This document shows positions 16,158-26,068 of a stretch of DNA of 64,000 nucleotides, one piece after another. Each line of letters begins with the position of its first letter. The first letter of the stretch is position 1. The DNA lies in NCBI RefSeq assembly GCF_023206395.1, contig NZ_CP066150.1:1054001-1118000 (forward strand), in the 5' to 3' direction. A model generated the notes under the pieces. The model searched no databases, was not told where the DNA came from, and saw nothing but the letters and a program-made list of their open reading frames with translations. The translations under genes and the position numbers were made by a program. Origin of the DNA: Vibrio sp. ED004. Lineage in GTDB: Bacteria > Pseudomonadota > Gammaproteobacteria > Enterobacterales > Vibrionaceae.

Positions 16158-17751
16158 TTACTCTATAGCAAGCCGACTACAGGCTTCAATACCGATCAAT
16201 CCGACAGAAAAAAGAAGCAAAATGGAAGAATGAAAGTTAATCAAGCGTGACTCTGCATTGAGTTTCAATAGCTTGGTATGTTCAACTTTTGGAATCTTAG
16301 TGTCGAATAAATATTGACTAAGCTGACCGTCAGTAATGTAAGGAATTACCGGACTGTTTCCTACGGCTTGTTGTATCGCATAGGAGTATTGTGTTTGTGC
16401 TGATTTGGTCACGTATTTTGTGCTCCATGGTGGCTTGCCCAATTCCTGCAATCACCGATACCCCAATGGCGATTCCAATGTTTCTTAATGTAGCTTGAAC
16501 GCCACCAACACGCTCTGCTTCTTTTTCTCCAACCGCTTTGGTTATGATCACGATGGATTGAGATGACAACATGCCAATCCCGGCACCGAAAATAACCATT
16601 GCTAGGTAAATCAGTCGGTTGACCTCATAAGCAGATGAACACAGCCAAGCTAGGCCAGCGGCTCCGCAGCACAGGACAAAGGCACACAAAGATATGTACT
16701 TTTCATTGAACTGTTTTAATGCGATAGGGGTGATGATCGAAAACAAGATTAAACTAATCGCAAAAACTAGAATGATGATGCCCGTTTGTAAAGCCGACAG
16801 GTCGATGGCAACTTGCAAAAATGCGACTAGCGTAAAATTGAGTCCACCGAAGATCACGTACATCGATACCAGAATAACAACCCCGAGACGGAACTGCCTG
16901 TTGTGAAACCACGAACTCGGAATTAGTGAACTGTCGTGCTTGGACTCAAATTTTTTTTCATGCCTAACAAACACAGCGAATAGAGCGAGACCAATAAAAA
17001 GTAGCCAAATCGCAGGGCTCATAAAAGAAAGGTAAGTCGGTAAGTCATAAGGTGAGTTGTTTTGTAGAACTCCCCATTCCGGTGATTTCAGCAATCCAAA
17101 TATAATCAACTACATGCTCCCAGCATTTAGTGCACTGCCGAACACATCGAATTTTTTAGGCTTCTGATTATTGAGTGGAGTGATCCAACAAATAGCATAA
17201 GCCAATGCGACGCTGTAGAAAATCCCGGTAGCGATAAAACCACTAAACCACGCTAAGTTATCAAACATCCAACCACTGACAATGGGGACAATTGCGGCCG
17301 CTAAGCCTGTTGCTGCGGCAAGCAGTCCAAATATATTAGCGCGTTTATTAGCGGGAAAGTGGCCGACCACTAAGGCGATGGAGGAAGGCAGGATCGCAAC
17401 TCCGGCTAGTCCGGACAACGTGCGTGAAACAAGGGTTATCCACTCTATTGATGGCGCATACAATTTCGAAGCAGAAGAGATTATCCCAAAAATAAGCCCG
17501 CATATTAGCAGGCGTCTCCAGCCTATATATAAACCAAGGATTCCACTTGTCAGCATCAATGAAGCACCAACCAACGGATAGATGGTGCCAGCGACTTTAA
17601 GCGCCTCGACATTCGAATTGAACTCAGCAATCAAGGCGCTGGTAGCTATCGCCATGGTTGCTATATCCGCAGAGATACAAAATTGCGCAAGGCAAAGCGA
17701 AATGATTAAACGAGTAATGTGGGATTTAGATGGATCAGATGTTGTGTCCAT
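16158..17751 (-). pseudogene. MFS transporter (DHA2-like, 14 TMS), nonsense + frameshift
   Basis: A broken major facilitator of the drug:H+ antiporter-2 type. The first 213 residues (from MDTTSDPSKSH, GGAG 6 bases upstream) carry the conserved region GLAGVAILPSSIALVVGHF. An in-frame TAG at 17110-17112 interrupts the gene, and the same frame continues with IIFGLLKSPEWGVLQ. A second lesion, a single-base shift near 16385, moves the C-terminal part (SYAIQQAVGNSPVIPYIT... to 16158) into another frame. It resembles the MFS gene at 23040-24662, so the two are paralogues. With two lesions it is very unlikely to give a transporter. Confidence 0.85.
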
Positions 17752-17827
17752 AATGCACTCCAAACAAAACTAAAATTGAGTTATTAAATAGATGAAATTC
17801 ATAGTGCCTGGCACCTTTTAGTCGGCA

Positions 17828-17847
17828 GAGGCTCCCGTTGGAGCCTC
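17828..17847 (-). terminator. Hairpin after the outer membrane protein gene
   Basis: An 8-bp perfect stem (GAGGCTCC / GGAGCCTC) with a CGTT loop, 10 bases downstream of the outer membrane protein stop on the minus strand. No clear T-run follows, so efficiency is uncertain. Confidence 0.5.
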
Positions 17848-17857
17848 ATTTGAAGTG

Positions 17858-18640
17858 TTAGAACTGGTAATTAAACTCTACGCGGTGCGCGCCATTTGAA
17901 ATGTCGACATTTTCGCTCCAATTCGCGAAGTAACGTACGTTGAATCGAGGGTTGAACTGGTAAGAAGCGGTAAACTCGTGGACCAAAACACTGTCACTGT
18001 TTTCGAAGAAGTAGTCTTTAAAGGTGTCGGTTCCCGACAAAGTCATCATGTACATTGGGTTGTAGTTAAGCCAAATCTTGTCGGTAAATGTGATTTTGCT
18101 GTAGGTACCAATAACAGCCAAGGTGCCAGGAACCGTGTATCCATTACTTGAGGTCAGCCCTGCTTTATCAAGGTTATTACCAAATGCAAAACCGGCTCCC
18201 GCTAATGGGAAAAGGGTGATGGGGCCGAATGATGGAAACGCTTGGATCATGGAGTAAGACATGGTGCCAATCTCTTGAGCACCGGCGTTAGTTGCGGTGG
18301 CGTAATTTACGTCAACTTGGCTGCCACGACCATTGGTTAGGTCAACTTCAAAGTTACGGTATCGTATTGAATCTATCGAATTATTGCGCTCACTTGAACC
18401 GCTCCATCCAACAGAATCGCCAGCGAACCCTTTTACTTCAAAGATGTTCATTCCTACCTCGGTACTTACTCCAGTATTGTAAGTTGCCCCTATTTTTAAG
18501 TTAATGCCGTGGTTAGAAAAGCCGATTCCTGCTTGTGTGTAGATGGAGAGTGGGTCCGACATGTCTTGTACTGACTCTTCTGCTACAACAAATGGTGAAC
18601 TAAGAATCAAAGGTAATGTAATTAACTGCATTTTTTTCAT
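17858..18640 (-). CDS. Putative outer membrane beta-barrel protein
   Basis: 260 residues with a signal peptide (MKKMQLITLPLILSSPFVVA), alternating amphipathic strands and a C-terminal FNYQF ending. A final aromatic residue is the usual signal for BAM-dependent outer membrane insertion. Repeated strand-like segments (GINLKIGATYNTGVSTEVGM, FNPRFNVRYFANWSE) support a barrel of perhaps 10-12 strands. I do not recognise a specific channel family. It lies between two genes for transport and hydrolysis, and its upstream region carries the shared A-rich motif (18806-18820). It could be an uptake porin for the cluster's substrate; this is inference. Confidence 0.7.
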   Translation of the reverse strand: MKKMQLITLPLILSSPFVVAEESVQDMSDPLSIYTQAGIGFSNHGINLKIGATYNTGVSTEVGMNIFEVKGFAGDSVGWSGSSERNNSIDSIRYRNFEVDLTNGRGSQVDVNYATATNAGAQEIGTMSYSMIQAFPSFGPITLFPLAGAGFAFGNNLDKAGLTSSNGYTVPGTLAVIGTYSKITFTDKIWLNYNPMYMMTLSGTDTFKDYFFENSDSVLVHEFTASYQFNPRFNVRYFANWSENVDISNGAHRVEFNYQF

Positions 18641-18982
18641 GGGTGGACCTTTTGGTTTACGTCGTGCTTTTGTGGCGAACGTTTAAGTGAGCCGTGTAGC
18701 ACTGTTGTTTGTAGGAAACGGAATCTGAAATCGTTATTTATGGAAACGAGATTATGTTAAGAGGGAGAATTGATGGGGGGAACCAACGTAAACCAACAAA
18801 TTGTGTGTCATTTTTTATTTTAAATTAATTCAACTTAAACAATAGGTTAATAAGCTTATGTCATATTTTTAGTTAGCTTTATGTTGTAGTTGAGCGTGTC
18901 TGATTATGTAAGAAGGGTTGAATACAGGTGATGAAATCCGAATCACGGAAGCTAGGCTTTGGACGATGAGTACACAGTGTAA
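18641..18982. other. Promoter region of the outer membrane protein
   Basis: AT-rich and gene-free. It contains one copy of the motif shared with other promoters of this block (18806-18820). Nothing else was recognised. Confidence 0.5.
18806..18820 (-). promoter_or_regulatory. Shared A-rich motif, copy upstream of the outer membrane protein
   Basis: On the minus strand it reads AAATAAAAAATGACA. It is related to the copies at 20771-20786, 24804-24820 and 26269-26346, and lies about 165 bases upstream of the start at 18640. The regulator is not known. Confidence 0.45.
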
Positions 18983-19007
18983 AAAGCCAGCGTGTTAGGC
19001 TGGCTTT
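18983..19007 (-). terminator. Terminator of the M28 peptidase gene
   Basis: A 9-bp stem (AAAGCCAGC / GCTGGCTTT) with a 7-nt loop, followed on the minus strand by TTTTTAC. It lies 24 bases past the peptidase stop codon. Confidence 0.82.
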
Positions 19008-19030
19008 GAAGGAGGAGAGAGCGCTAATGT

Positions 19031-20683
19031 TTAAAAGTTGCCGTAATAAAGTTTGAACAATTCAGAGGAGTAAATCGAGTGTTCAGGAAGTTCAGAACCG
19101 TTTTTGAGTAAGTCGTCTTTGGTTAGTTCTTTTAGGTTATCGACAATAAATATATGTGCTTTTGCATACTTCTCTAATAATTTGAAGCTGATCAATCCTA
19201 AGTCGTAATCGGCTGTTGAGTGGTAGGCATAGCTAGAGATAGCCCAACCGGTGGAAATCGCATTTAGGTCATCAAACTTGGCGAACGGTGGATGGAAGTG
19301 TGTTTCATCGGCCGCAGGATCTTGATAATAAAAATCAGCAGTGGGTAGGGCGAAAGTATCAACGGCTTTTTTGAAGATATTGAGAAGCAAGGGGCTTCGG
19401 TTAGTAATGAGCTGCATTGCGGGAATAGCTTGGTTGCTCTTGGCTTGAATCGGACCTTCTTTCGTTAGAGCGATTAAGCCGAGCTTCTCTGGGCGCAACA
19501 CCATCAGCATATCGTCGCGAACGAATAGGTGGTTCTGTTCAATAAATAGATCAGTTGCACCAACACCAGGATGCTCGTGATCGCCTACAGAGAGGATAAG
19601 CAAGCCATGGCCTCGTTCTTCTATTGGGCGAGCTGCATAATGCTTGGCAGCGGCCATGACCATAGCAGCGGTTCCCGCGTTGTCGTGTAAGCCATAGAAG
19701 TAGGTGTCCGAGTGGAACGTCATCACAACGTATTTACCTGAGGTGCCCGGAATGAAACCATAAACATTGGATGAAGAACGTACAGTGCCATCTTCCATCT
19801 CACCTTGCACACACATTTTTATCTTCAATGGTTGCTCTTGTTCAGCGCGATCCAGCAACTTTCTCAGATATAAACCATCATCGTAGCCTAGAGAAATCCA
19901 AGGCAATGCCGTACCTACTGAATCGCCGCCACCCATAGCTCCGACTCTTGTTGCGATCTGTTTAGCACCCGGTAAAGTCCACCAAGCAATAACACCCGCA
20001 GGCATGCCATATTTACCTGTAGCAATACGAGAGTAGGCAGTTCGAGCACTTGAATACATTGGACCGCCACCCGAAAAGTCTGCTTGTAGAAGAACGATTT
20101 TTCCCGCTAGGTCTCTTCCTGAAAGTTCAGCCGATGACCCTTGTCCCACATAAATAACTTCAGCCTCAATGCCCTCTGATGGCGTTTGTCCGGAAGGAAA
20201 AGGGGTGATGGCGTCAGTAAAGGTGTGCGGTTCAGTTAGTTCATTAGAAGTCGTAATCGTCAGTTCATTGAGAGTAGGAAGCCACTGCGGAGTACGGATT
20301 GGAAACTCGTCTTGGCGCACATCTTCGATCCCAAAAGAGCGTAGTGTGTCAGCGACTAAATCTTGAGCTTGTTGCTCGTATTTCGTTCCTTGAATTCGGC
20401 CCCATAGGATGTTGCCATCCGCTCGAGATTGCTTAGAAATCTCCACGAGCTTCATCGCGAAATTTTCAATATCAGCGGCATTGATATCATTGAAAGTATC
20501 GTCTTCAGAATACGGTCGAGGAGTTTCTTCCATTTCAAGCGTATGGAAGTGGGTTTCATGAAGCGTTTGCATGGTTTGACTAAGCTCTTCTGGCTTTTGA
20601 AATGAGATATCTGCCAAGATTTTAATCATCTCTTCAGGAGAGCTTGCCATATTTTGAGTTGGTTTCGTTGTAGGGTTAGTCAT
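19031..20683 (-). CDS. M28-family (aminopeptidase/carboxypeptidase-like) metallopeptidase with PA domain
   Basis: 550 residues without a signal peptide. A PA-type insert is visible (EVIYVGQGSSAELSGRDLAG, then GKIVLLQADFSGGG), followed by an M28-like zinc peptidase core. The first zinc ligand is in MTFHSDTYF and the bridging Asp in GLHDNAGTAAMV. The further acidic/His block is LSVGDHEHPGVGATDLF, and a late His lies in DETHFHPPF. The ligand set differs slightly from classical M28 enzymes, so catalysis is likely but the exact substrate (peptide or acyl-amino acid) is open. The start at 20683 has AGAGGT 7 bases upstream. The promoter carries the shared motif at 20758-20786. Confidence 0.8.
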   Translation of the reverse strand: MTNPTTKPTQNMASSPEEMIKILADISFQKPEELSQTMQTLHETHFHTLEMEETPRPYSEDDTFNDINAADIENFAMKLVEISKQSRADGNILWGRIQGTKYEQQAQDLVADTLRSFGIEDVRQDEFPIRTPQWLPTLNELTITTSNELTEPHTFTDAITPFPSGQTPSEGIEAEVIYVGQGSSAELSGRDLAGKIVLLQADFSGGGPMYSSARTAYSRIATGKYGMPAGVIAWWTLPGAKQIATRVGAMGGGDSVGTALPWISLGYDDGLYLRKLLDRAEQEQPLKIKMCVQGEMEDGTVRSSSNVYGFIPGTSGKYVVMTFHSDTYFYGLHDNAGTAAMVMAAAKHYAARPIEERGHGLLILSVGDHEHPGVGATDLFIEQNHLFVRDDMLMVLRPEKLGLIALTKEGPIQAKSNQAIPAMQLITNRSPLLLNIFKKAVDTFALPTADFYYQDPAADETHFHPPFAKFDDLNAISTGWAISSYAYHSTADYDLGLISFKLLEKYAKAHIFIVDNLKELTKDDLLKNGSELPEHSIYSSELFKLYYGNF

Positions 20684-20757
20684 CGATGACCTCTGTGTTT
20701 AGTTATTAATTTGATTTAATACTATCGAGCAGAGTGCACCTCGGAAACGAAACTAAA

Positions 20758-20786
20758 ATAACAAAACCTATGTCATTTTTTGTTAT
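20758..20786 (-). promoter_or_regulatory. Shared A-rich motif as inverted repeat, upstream of the M28 peptidase
   Basis: ATAACAAAA (20758-20766) faces TTTTTTGTTAT (20776-20786), and the right arm extends to TGTCATTTTTTGTTAT (20771-20786). This is the best copy of the motif in the block, 75-105 bases upstream of the peptidase start, where an activator or repressor would bind. Confidence 0.5.
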
Positions 20787-20810
20787 CGGTAGCTTTATGA
20801 TTTTTAGAGT

Positions 20811-20984
20811 TTATCTTAGCTTTTGAGTGTGAAAGAAATCATCGATTTCAAATATGTTTAGCTCTATTTTTAGGCTGCTTTCTTTGGAATTTTCAATGTG
20901 CGTGATTATTTTTTTGCCGACGTTATAAGAAAAATAAATGGTAACAAAAGCCAATAAGAATAAAGGAAATAATCGTTTTAACAT
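20811..20984 (-). CDS. Small single-pass membrane protein (57 residues)
   Basis: An ORF of 57 codons, MLKRLFPLFLLAFVTIYFSY and onward, ending FFHTQKLR. One N-terminal membrane helix (about residues 4-20) with positive residues before it and a short charged C-terminal part. The Shine-Dalgarno is excellent (AGAAGGA, 7-8 bases before the ATG), which is the main support for translation. No family was recognised. It lies between the M28 peptidase and the amidohydrolase on the same strand and may belong to this accessory block. Confidence 0.6.
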   Translation of the reverse strand: MLKRLFPLFLLAFVTIYFSYNVGKKIITHIENSKESSLKIELNIFEIDDFFHTQKLR

Positions 20985-21214
20985 GTGTCGATCCTTCTAA
21001 TATTTACTCTCGGCAGAGTAATAAAAGTATGCGATTAGCGGTATTGACCCATGCTGAAAGTGTAGGGACATCAGGTTAGACGAATACCGATTAACTTAGC
21101 GTATAAGCAGAGTTCTTTATGGTTGGCGCTGTTATGTTGTCTTATTTGGTTCAGCGGTGACTCGAGTTGGTATAATTTATTGAGTTCCGCCACTAGTTAC
21201 GTTAAGCCATAAAG

Positions 21215-21233
21215 AAAGCCCCTTTGGGGCTTT
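21215..21233 (-). terminator. Terminator of the amidohydrolase gene
   Basis: AAAGCCCC-TTT-GGGGCTTT, a compact 8-bp stem 22 bases past the amidohydrolase stop. On the minus strand it is followed by the moderately T-rich CTTTATGG. Confidence 0.7.
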
Positions 21234-21255
21234 AAAATGAGTGAATACGACGAGG

Positions 21256-22932
21256 CTAGGCTTGGTAGGTCACGCTGCCAGCCATAATCGTGGTTCTGAC
21301 TTGTACTTTGTCGAGTTGGCTCGGTGAGATGTTAAGCGGGTTTCTGTCGATGATCATCATATCTGCGACTTTTCCTGCCTCTAAAGTGCCATGCGTCTCT
21401 TCAATTTTGAACTGCTCAGCAGCCCATAAGGTGTAGCCTTTTATTGCTTGCTCCACCGTGATCGCTTCTTCGGCGTTTAACACATCACCTGTATATGTTT
21501 CGCGGGTCACCGCTGCTTTAATTGACTGCCATGGTGCCGTCGGGGTTACTGGCGCGTCATTGTGCAATGTTGGGTGTAAGCCATGATCTACTGCAGTCTT
21601 GACTTTGAAAGTGTGGTGTAGATCTTCATCTTTAAAATAGTCGTGAATAATCTGACCGCCAGTCCAGTGCAGGTGGCCCATAATGAAACTAGGGCGCGTA
21701 TTGAGCGCTTTCATGCGTTCAAACTGTGGAGTTTCGGTTAGCGAAAGGTGGTGAGCCAAAGACATGAAGTTACTCACGTCATGACCATTTGCTTCCGCGG
21801 TATTACGTGCATGCTCAACTGCATCCAATGCAGCACCGAGTGCTTGTTCGCCGTTCGCATGAAAAACAAAGTCAACACCCAGTTGCGCCGCGGCGCTCGC
21901 GGTTTGGTTAAAGATATCTTGTGTCCCCCATAGTGGACGAGGTAGGTGTTTGAATTCTTCGTTTTGATATTCTAACTTGGTTGCTGCATTACCACCTTGT
22001 ACAGAACCATCTGTAAAGGCTTTTAAAAATCCGATGTGAAACTTATCGGTTTTGTATTCATCACGTTGTGCGATCACTTGAGCGAAATTTGGGTAGTTAT
22101 TAACTATGCCGCCAACGACACGTACATTAAATTTATCTTCGCGAGATGCCTCTACAAGTGTCCCCAGTGTTTTTGGAGACATGATCATTAAGTCGGACGT
22201 CACTGTTATACCTTGACGGGCGTATTCTTGAGATGCAGCTACGACATCTTGTACCTCAGGTGTCGGGAAGGTCCCTTTGTATGCATGCATAACCGCAGCT
22301 TGGCCCAAAATCATGCCTGTGAGTTCACCGTTTTCATCTTTGATGTACTCGGAATTTGGTGGTACTTCACTGTCTTTAGTGATATTCAGCTCTTCCATTG
22401 CTTTACTGTTCAACCAACCACCATGGCCTTGCATGGTAATAAACATGGGTAGGTCTGGATGAGCAGCATCAATTTCGGCCAAAGAAGGGATTTCTTGCTT
22501 TTTAACGTCCCAACCTATACCCATTAACCAGCCATCTTTATTAGGGGTCATTGTACGAAATGCAGCCATCATTTCGTCCTGTTTCTGATATTTAAAAAAG
22601 CTCAAGTCGTGCATGGCTTCCATGTTGCCACATAGCAATATATGGCTGTGGTTTTCAATGAAGCTTGGCATTAAAGTTTGGCCGGCGAAGTCATGTAGAG
22701 TGGCATTAGGGAATTGTGCTTTTAGGCTTTGCTCTCCACCTACGGCAATAATATGACCGTTTTCTGTGACGACAGATTCGACCGTTGGGTTGTTGTCATT
22801 CATTGTAAGGATAGAGCCGCCAAAATAGAGAGTTTGATTGTGATTCATAGTCGATACCTGTGCATTTGATGAAGAGTGTGAAGACGTATTGGTTTCGCTG
22901 CTAAACAGCTTTCTAAATAATTTTGAGAACAT
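21256..22932 (-). CDS. YtcJ-like amidohydrolase (amidohydrolase_3 superfamily)
   Basis: A metal-dependent hydrolase of about 558 residues. The first strand pattern LYFGGSILTMNDNNPTVE and the metal block MPSFIENHSHILLCG (HxH) are clear. Later ligands fit the fold: FHANGEQALGAALD, LAHHLSLTE and HNDAPVTPT with the catalytic Asp. The end EAGKVADMMIIDRNP is the family signature. Start choice is uncertain: ATG 22932 adds a Ser-rich N-terminus (MFSKLFRKLFSSE), while an internal ATG (MNHNQTLYFGG) near 22848 has AGGT upstream and would give a standard-length enzyme. The substrate is unknown; relatives act on N-acyl amino acids and amides. It is grouped with an M28 peptidase and MFS genes. Confidence 0.85.
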   Translation of the reverse strand: MFSKLFRKLFSSETNTSSHSSSNAQVSTMNHNQTLYFGGSILTMNDNNPTVESVVTENGHIIAVGGEQSLKAQFPNATLHDFAGQTLMPSFIENHSHILLCGNMEAMHDLSFFKYQKQDEMMAAFRTMTPNKDGWLMGIGWDVKKQEIPSLAEIDAAHPDLPMFITMQGHGGWLNSKAMEELNITKDSEVPPNSEYIKDENGELTGMILGQAAVMHAYKGTFPTPEVQDVVAASQEYARQGITVTSDLMIMSPKTLGTLVEASREDKFNVRVVGGIVNNYPNFAQVIAQRDEYKTDKFHIGFLKAFTDGSVQGGNAATKLEYQNEEFKHLPRPLWGTQDIFNQTASAAAQLGVDFVFHANGEQALGAALDAVEHARNTAEANGHDVSNFMSLAHHLSLTETPQFERMKALNTRPSFIMGHLHWTGGQIIHDYFKDEDLHHTFKVKTAVDHGLHPTLHNDAPVTPTAPWQSIKAAVTRETYTGDVLNAEEAITVEQAIKGYTLWAAEQFKIEETHGTLEAGKVADMMIIDRNPLNISPSQLDKVQVRTTIMAGSVTYQA

Positions 22933-23039
22933 GATTTTTGTCTCGCTATGTGTTGCCGATGGAAGGCCACTTCTGACAAGCGTGACCTTCAATATAGGCT
23001 TAGTTTGTAATAGGTTTATGGGGTTATTTACTAATAGCT

Positions 23040-24662
23040 TTATGAGGTGCTCTTGTTTTGCATCAAAGAGCGACGTGGCAATCCTCGACAGATAACCAAT
23101 CCCGAAGCGACAATCAGCATCAGAGCGAGCATGGTTTTTATCGCTGAGCTGTGACGTGCTTCTGCGTTGATTGCAAGAATGATATTTTGCTCTTCAACGT
23201 TTGAAGTGATGTCGGTGATCAGTAATTGGAAGTCTTCATTGCTCGTGAAAGGAAGCGCTGGGATATTGAGAACCGCTTCTTTGGTTTGAACTGATAACGC
23301 TTCATGAGAATTGACGTCACTCTTTAGGTTGCCAGTTAATGAGAACATTAATACCGAACCAAGAACTGCGACACCAAAGGCTTGGCCAACATTACGTGAC
23401 GTTGCTTGGATACCACCGGATTGCTCTGCATCGCGTTGTTCCAGTGCAGACGTTACCGTGATTGATGCTTGAGTCATGAGTACACCCACACCGAAACCAA
23501 AGATCGCCAAACCGACATGTTGAAGTGCATTCACACCTTCTTCTGTAATGCCACATGTAGCGATGATCAACCCGATAAATGAGATAGAGAAACCAGTTAG
23601 ACAAACGGTTCTGACTGTTAGATTAGCCATTTTAGCTGGAGCGATAGCCGTACCTAAGATCATACCGACGGCAAACATTGTCATGAGCAAACCAGCGGCC
23701 ATTGCACTTGCGCCGCCAACAACTTGTACATAAGCGATGTTGATGAACAAAGATCCGAACATTAGGAACACGATGGCACATAGGTACAAGCCAATAAGTA
23801 CTTGTTTGTTTTTGATAAATGCAGATGGAATCAAAGCGGTGCCATGTTTCGCTTCGAAACTCGCTTCCCATTTTAGAAGAATGAACAGTGTTGCTAAGCC
23901 GAAAAATACAAGCGGTAGTGCAGGGGAAACACCCATGAAAGAGACATCAGATATTGGCGCAACAAGCCCCCAATCTGAAATCTTCAGTAGGCCGACAATC
24001 GTTGCAAGCAAACCCACAGAAGATAGCAATACACCGACAATATCGAACTTTCCTTCGAACTTAGCTTTTGGCATCGCTTCAAGCTTAAATGTCGCAAGGA
24101 ACACTAAAATGAAGTACGCCGTTACGCCGAAGAAAGAAATGGTAAAGCCAAACTTATCCTAAGCTGCGCCCATTGCTAGTGGAACGACAGCAGTCGCGAC
24201 ACCAACAGCGCCCGCGATACCCGCAAAGGCGATGGCTTGGTCTTTACCTTGATAAAGCCCTGCAACATGCGCCAATATAGCCGGAACAAGAAATACAGCA
24301 CCTAGGCCAGCTGCCACTCGTCCACCAAATATGAGAACGTCCATATTTGGTGATAAGGCCGCAATAGTGCCTGAAGCCGCAAGTAATAGAGCGCCCAATC
24401 GAAGTTGGCGACCCCACCCTAAGAACAAGCCAGTCAAACCACCGACAATCATGCCTGCACCTGCAATTAAGGGGTACATAGCGTTGGCGAATTGGATTTC
24501 AGGCATGGTCGCGCTTAGTTGGGTAATTAATGCTTCGGTTGCAACAACAAAGCCGCTATTGTCGAGCATGGTGCCTAGCTGGGCGAGTATAAGGATGCCT
24601 AAGCTCAGCCATTTGGCTTTGCCAGCAGTTCCTTTGATTTCAGCGTCAAGAGTTGTACTCAT
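23040..24662 (-). pseudogene. MFS transporter (DHA2-like), interrupted by one in-frame amber codon
   Basis: A complete DHA2-type transporter frame of about 540 codons except for a TAG at 24159-24161. Before it are 167 residues from MSTTLDAEIKG (GAGGT 6 bases upstream), including GRVAAGLGAVFLVPAILAHV. After it the same frame resumes with DKFGFTISFFGVTAYFILV and runs to 23040 without another lesion. The family usually has an aromatic residue here, so TGG or TAT/TAC changing to TAG is plausible. It resembles the broken MFS at 16158-17751. Most simply it is a recent pseudogene; suppression or a base-call error cannot be excluded. Confidence 0.85.
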
Positions 24663-25028
24663 CAGATACCTCGATAATTTATTATTTGAATAGTGTGTCG
24701 AACTGATGACTAGTATTGAGGTGGGCGCGGCGAGAACACTAACAACAAAAAATAAAGTGTAATGATTTTCTAAGTTACTGTTTGTATTGAACTATATTGA
24801 GTGTGTCATTTTTTGTATTATAGCGTTATTGAGATGATTTTCTGTTTATGAAGGCGTAGATCACAGTTATATCTTGTGTAAAAAACGCATTGTAGGTTGG
24901 AGCGATTAAGAAGTGATGAAGGACGAACTTGAGGTACTCAGTAGAATCGATAAATGAGTGAAATGTCATAGTCTCAGGAGCGCTTGTATCACGAGGTAGT
25001 GGTGTCGAAGTACAACTGCCATAAGTAA
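24663..25028. other. Promoter region of the MFS gene
   Basis: AT-rich and gene-free. It contains two copies of the shared motif (24741-24759 and 24804-24820). Nothing else was recognised. Confidence 0.5.
24741..24820 (-). promoter_or_regulatory. Shared A-rich motif, two opposed copies upstream of the MFS gene
   Basis: AACAACAAAAAATAAAGTG (24741-24759, plus strand) and TGTCATTTTTTGTATTA (24804-24820, complement reads ACAAAAAATGACA). The two copies face each other about 45 bases apart, 80-160 bases before the MFS start. Confidence 0.45.
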
Positions 25029-25063
25029 AACAAGCCGTTAACTTTGAAAGCTAACGGCTTGTT
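25029..25063 (-). terminator. Terminator of the DUF2860-like gene
   Basis: A 12-bp perfect stem (AACAAGCCGTTA / TAACGGCTTGTT) with an 11-nt loop and a following TTTTAC on the minus strand, about 45 bases after the stop codon. Confidence 0.85.
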
Positions 25064-25108
25064 TAAAGTGAGTGTGATGTTGCTTAGGCTTGAAGTAGCT
25101 AAACTAGG

Positions 25109-26068
25109 TTAGAAAGCGTAGTTCAGTGACGCTGACAGTAACCATTCACGGTGTGTAAAGAAATCGATATTAGACTCGTTTTTTCGTGTGCCGATAAAGG
25201 TCGCGACGCTCCAGTCTTCCCAACTGCCCAGGTCTTTGTACTCGTAGGCGATAAACAACTTGTAGCTGTTATCTGCTCGGCTGCGGTCAAATACTGGATT
25301 GTCTGCACGGTAATCGCTGTGCGCATAATTGCCTGTCACTGCTAACGCATAAGTAGAAGAAACAAAAAAGTATGAGGTTTCAACGGCATATCGATTGTGT
25401 TGGTTTGCTTTACCTTCAGCATCATGAAAGGTGTAGCTTACTCCGTAGTTGATGCCAGATTGAGGGCTTAACATCGAGAGATATTGGGCTTTGATGAAAT
25501 AAGCTTTGCTATCACGTTCTAGAAGCTCGTCAGGAACATGATCTTCTTCGACATCCGCGAAGGCATAGGCCATATCCAAAGAAATGTTGGTTTGTGCAAG
25601 ATTACTCAATTTCATTCGTATCGCCCCTCCATCAACATCGGTCTTTTGCCTAGCTTCGTCCATGTCGTAAGGGTTTGACCAAACTTCACCTGGAATAACG
25701 GTTGGTAGGTAGGCCAGATCAAAGGTGGTACCGGAATCCAGTTGTTTTTGATAACCGAACTCGAATGCTAATGTACCGACGGATAAGTCATCACGAGAGG
25801 TACCCATATATAAGCGGTGAGCTCGATCTTCGCCAAAATCAAAGTTAACGATACCAAGGGGAAACAACAGGGTTTTATCGCCGTTATCACCGCGGTTAGA
25901 ATCTTCGCCTAGATTTGGGTTGCCCTCTGTGTAGAGGTTGGAATCAGAATGAGTATAGAGGGTAGCAAAAAGAATCTCGCCACTGAATTGGTCCCACTCT
26001 ACAGCGTACGCGTTGTTTACTGTCGCTACAGAAATCAGGGAAATTAAAGACAATTTTATCGCGTTCAT
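25109..26068 (-). CDS. Outer membrane protein, DUF2860-like
   Basis: 319 residues with a signal peptide (MNAIKLSLISLISVATVNNAYA) followed by VEWDQFSGEILFATLYTHSD. It has many short amphipathic beta strands and a terminal LLSASLNYAF, ending in Phe as outer membrane barrels do. The general layout matches the DUF2860 family common in Vibrio, whose function is not established. It has its own terminator and a promoter with two copies of the shared motif. The family name is by recollection of pattern and is moderately sure; outer membrane location is more sure. Confidence 0.72.
   Translation of the reverse strand: MNAIKLSLISLISVATVNNAYAVEWDQFSGEILFATLYTHSDSNLYTEGNPNLGEDSNRGDNGDKTLLFPLGIVNFDFGEDRAHRLYMGTSRDDLSVGTLAFEFGYQKQLDSGTTFDLAYLPTVIPGEVWSNPYDMDEARQKTDVDGGAIRMKLSNLAQTNISLDMAYAFADVEEDHVPDELLERDSKAYFIKAQYLSMLSPQSGINYGVSYTFHDAEGKANQHNRYAVETSYFFVSSTYALAVTGNYAHSDYRADNPVFDRSRADNSYKLFIAYEYKDLGSWEDWSVATFIGTRKNESNIDFFTHREWLLSASLNYAF

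Noticed and set aside
16158..16451. 97-codon ORF as an independent small membrane protein
   Set aside because: It continues the MFS C-terminus after a frameshift and has no start signal of its own.
24331..24693. 120-codon plus-strand ORF antisense to the MFS gene
   Set aside because: Shadow of the transporter frame with composition typical of antisense reading.
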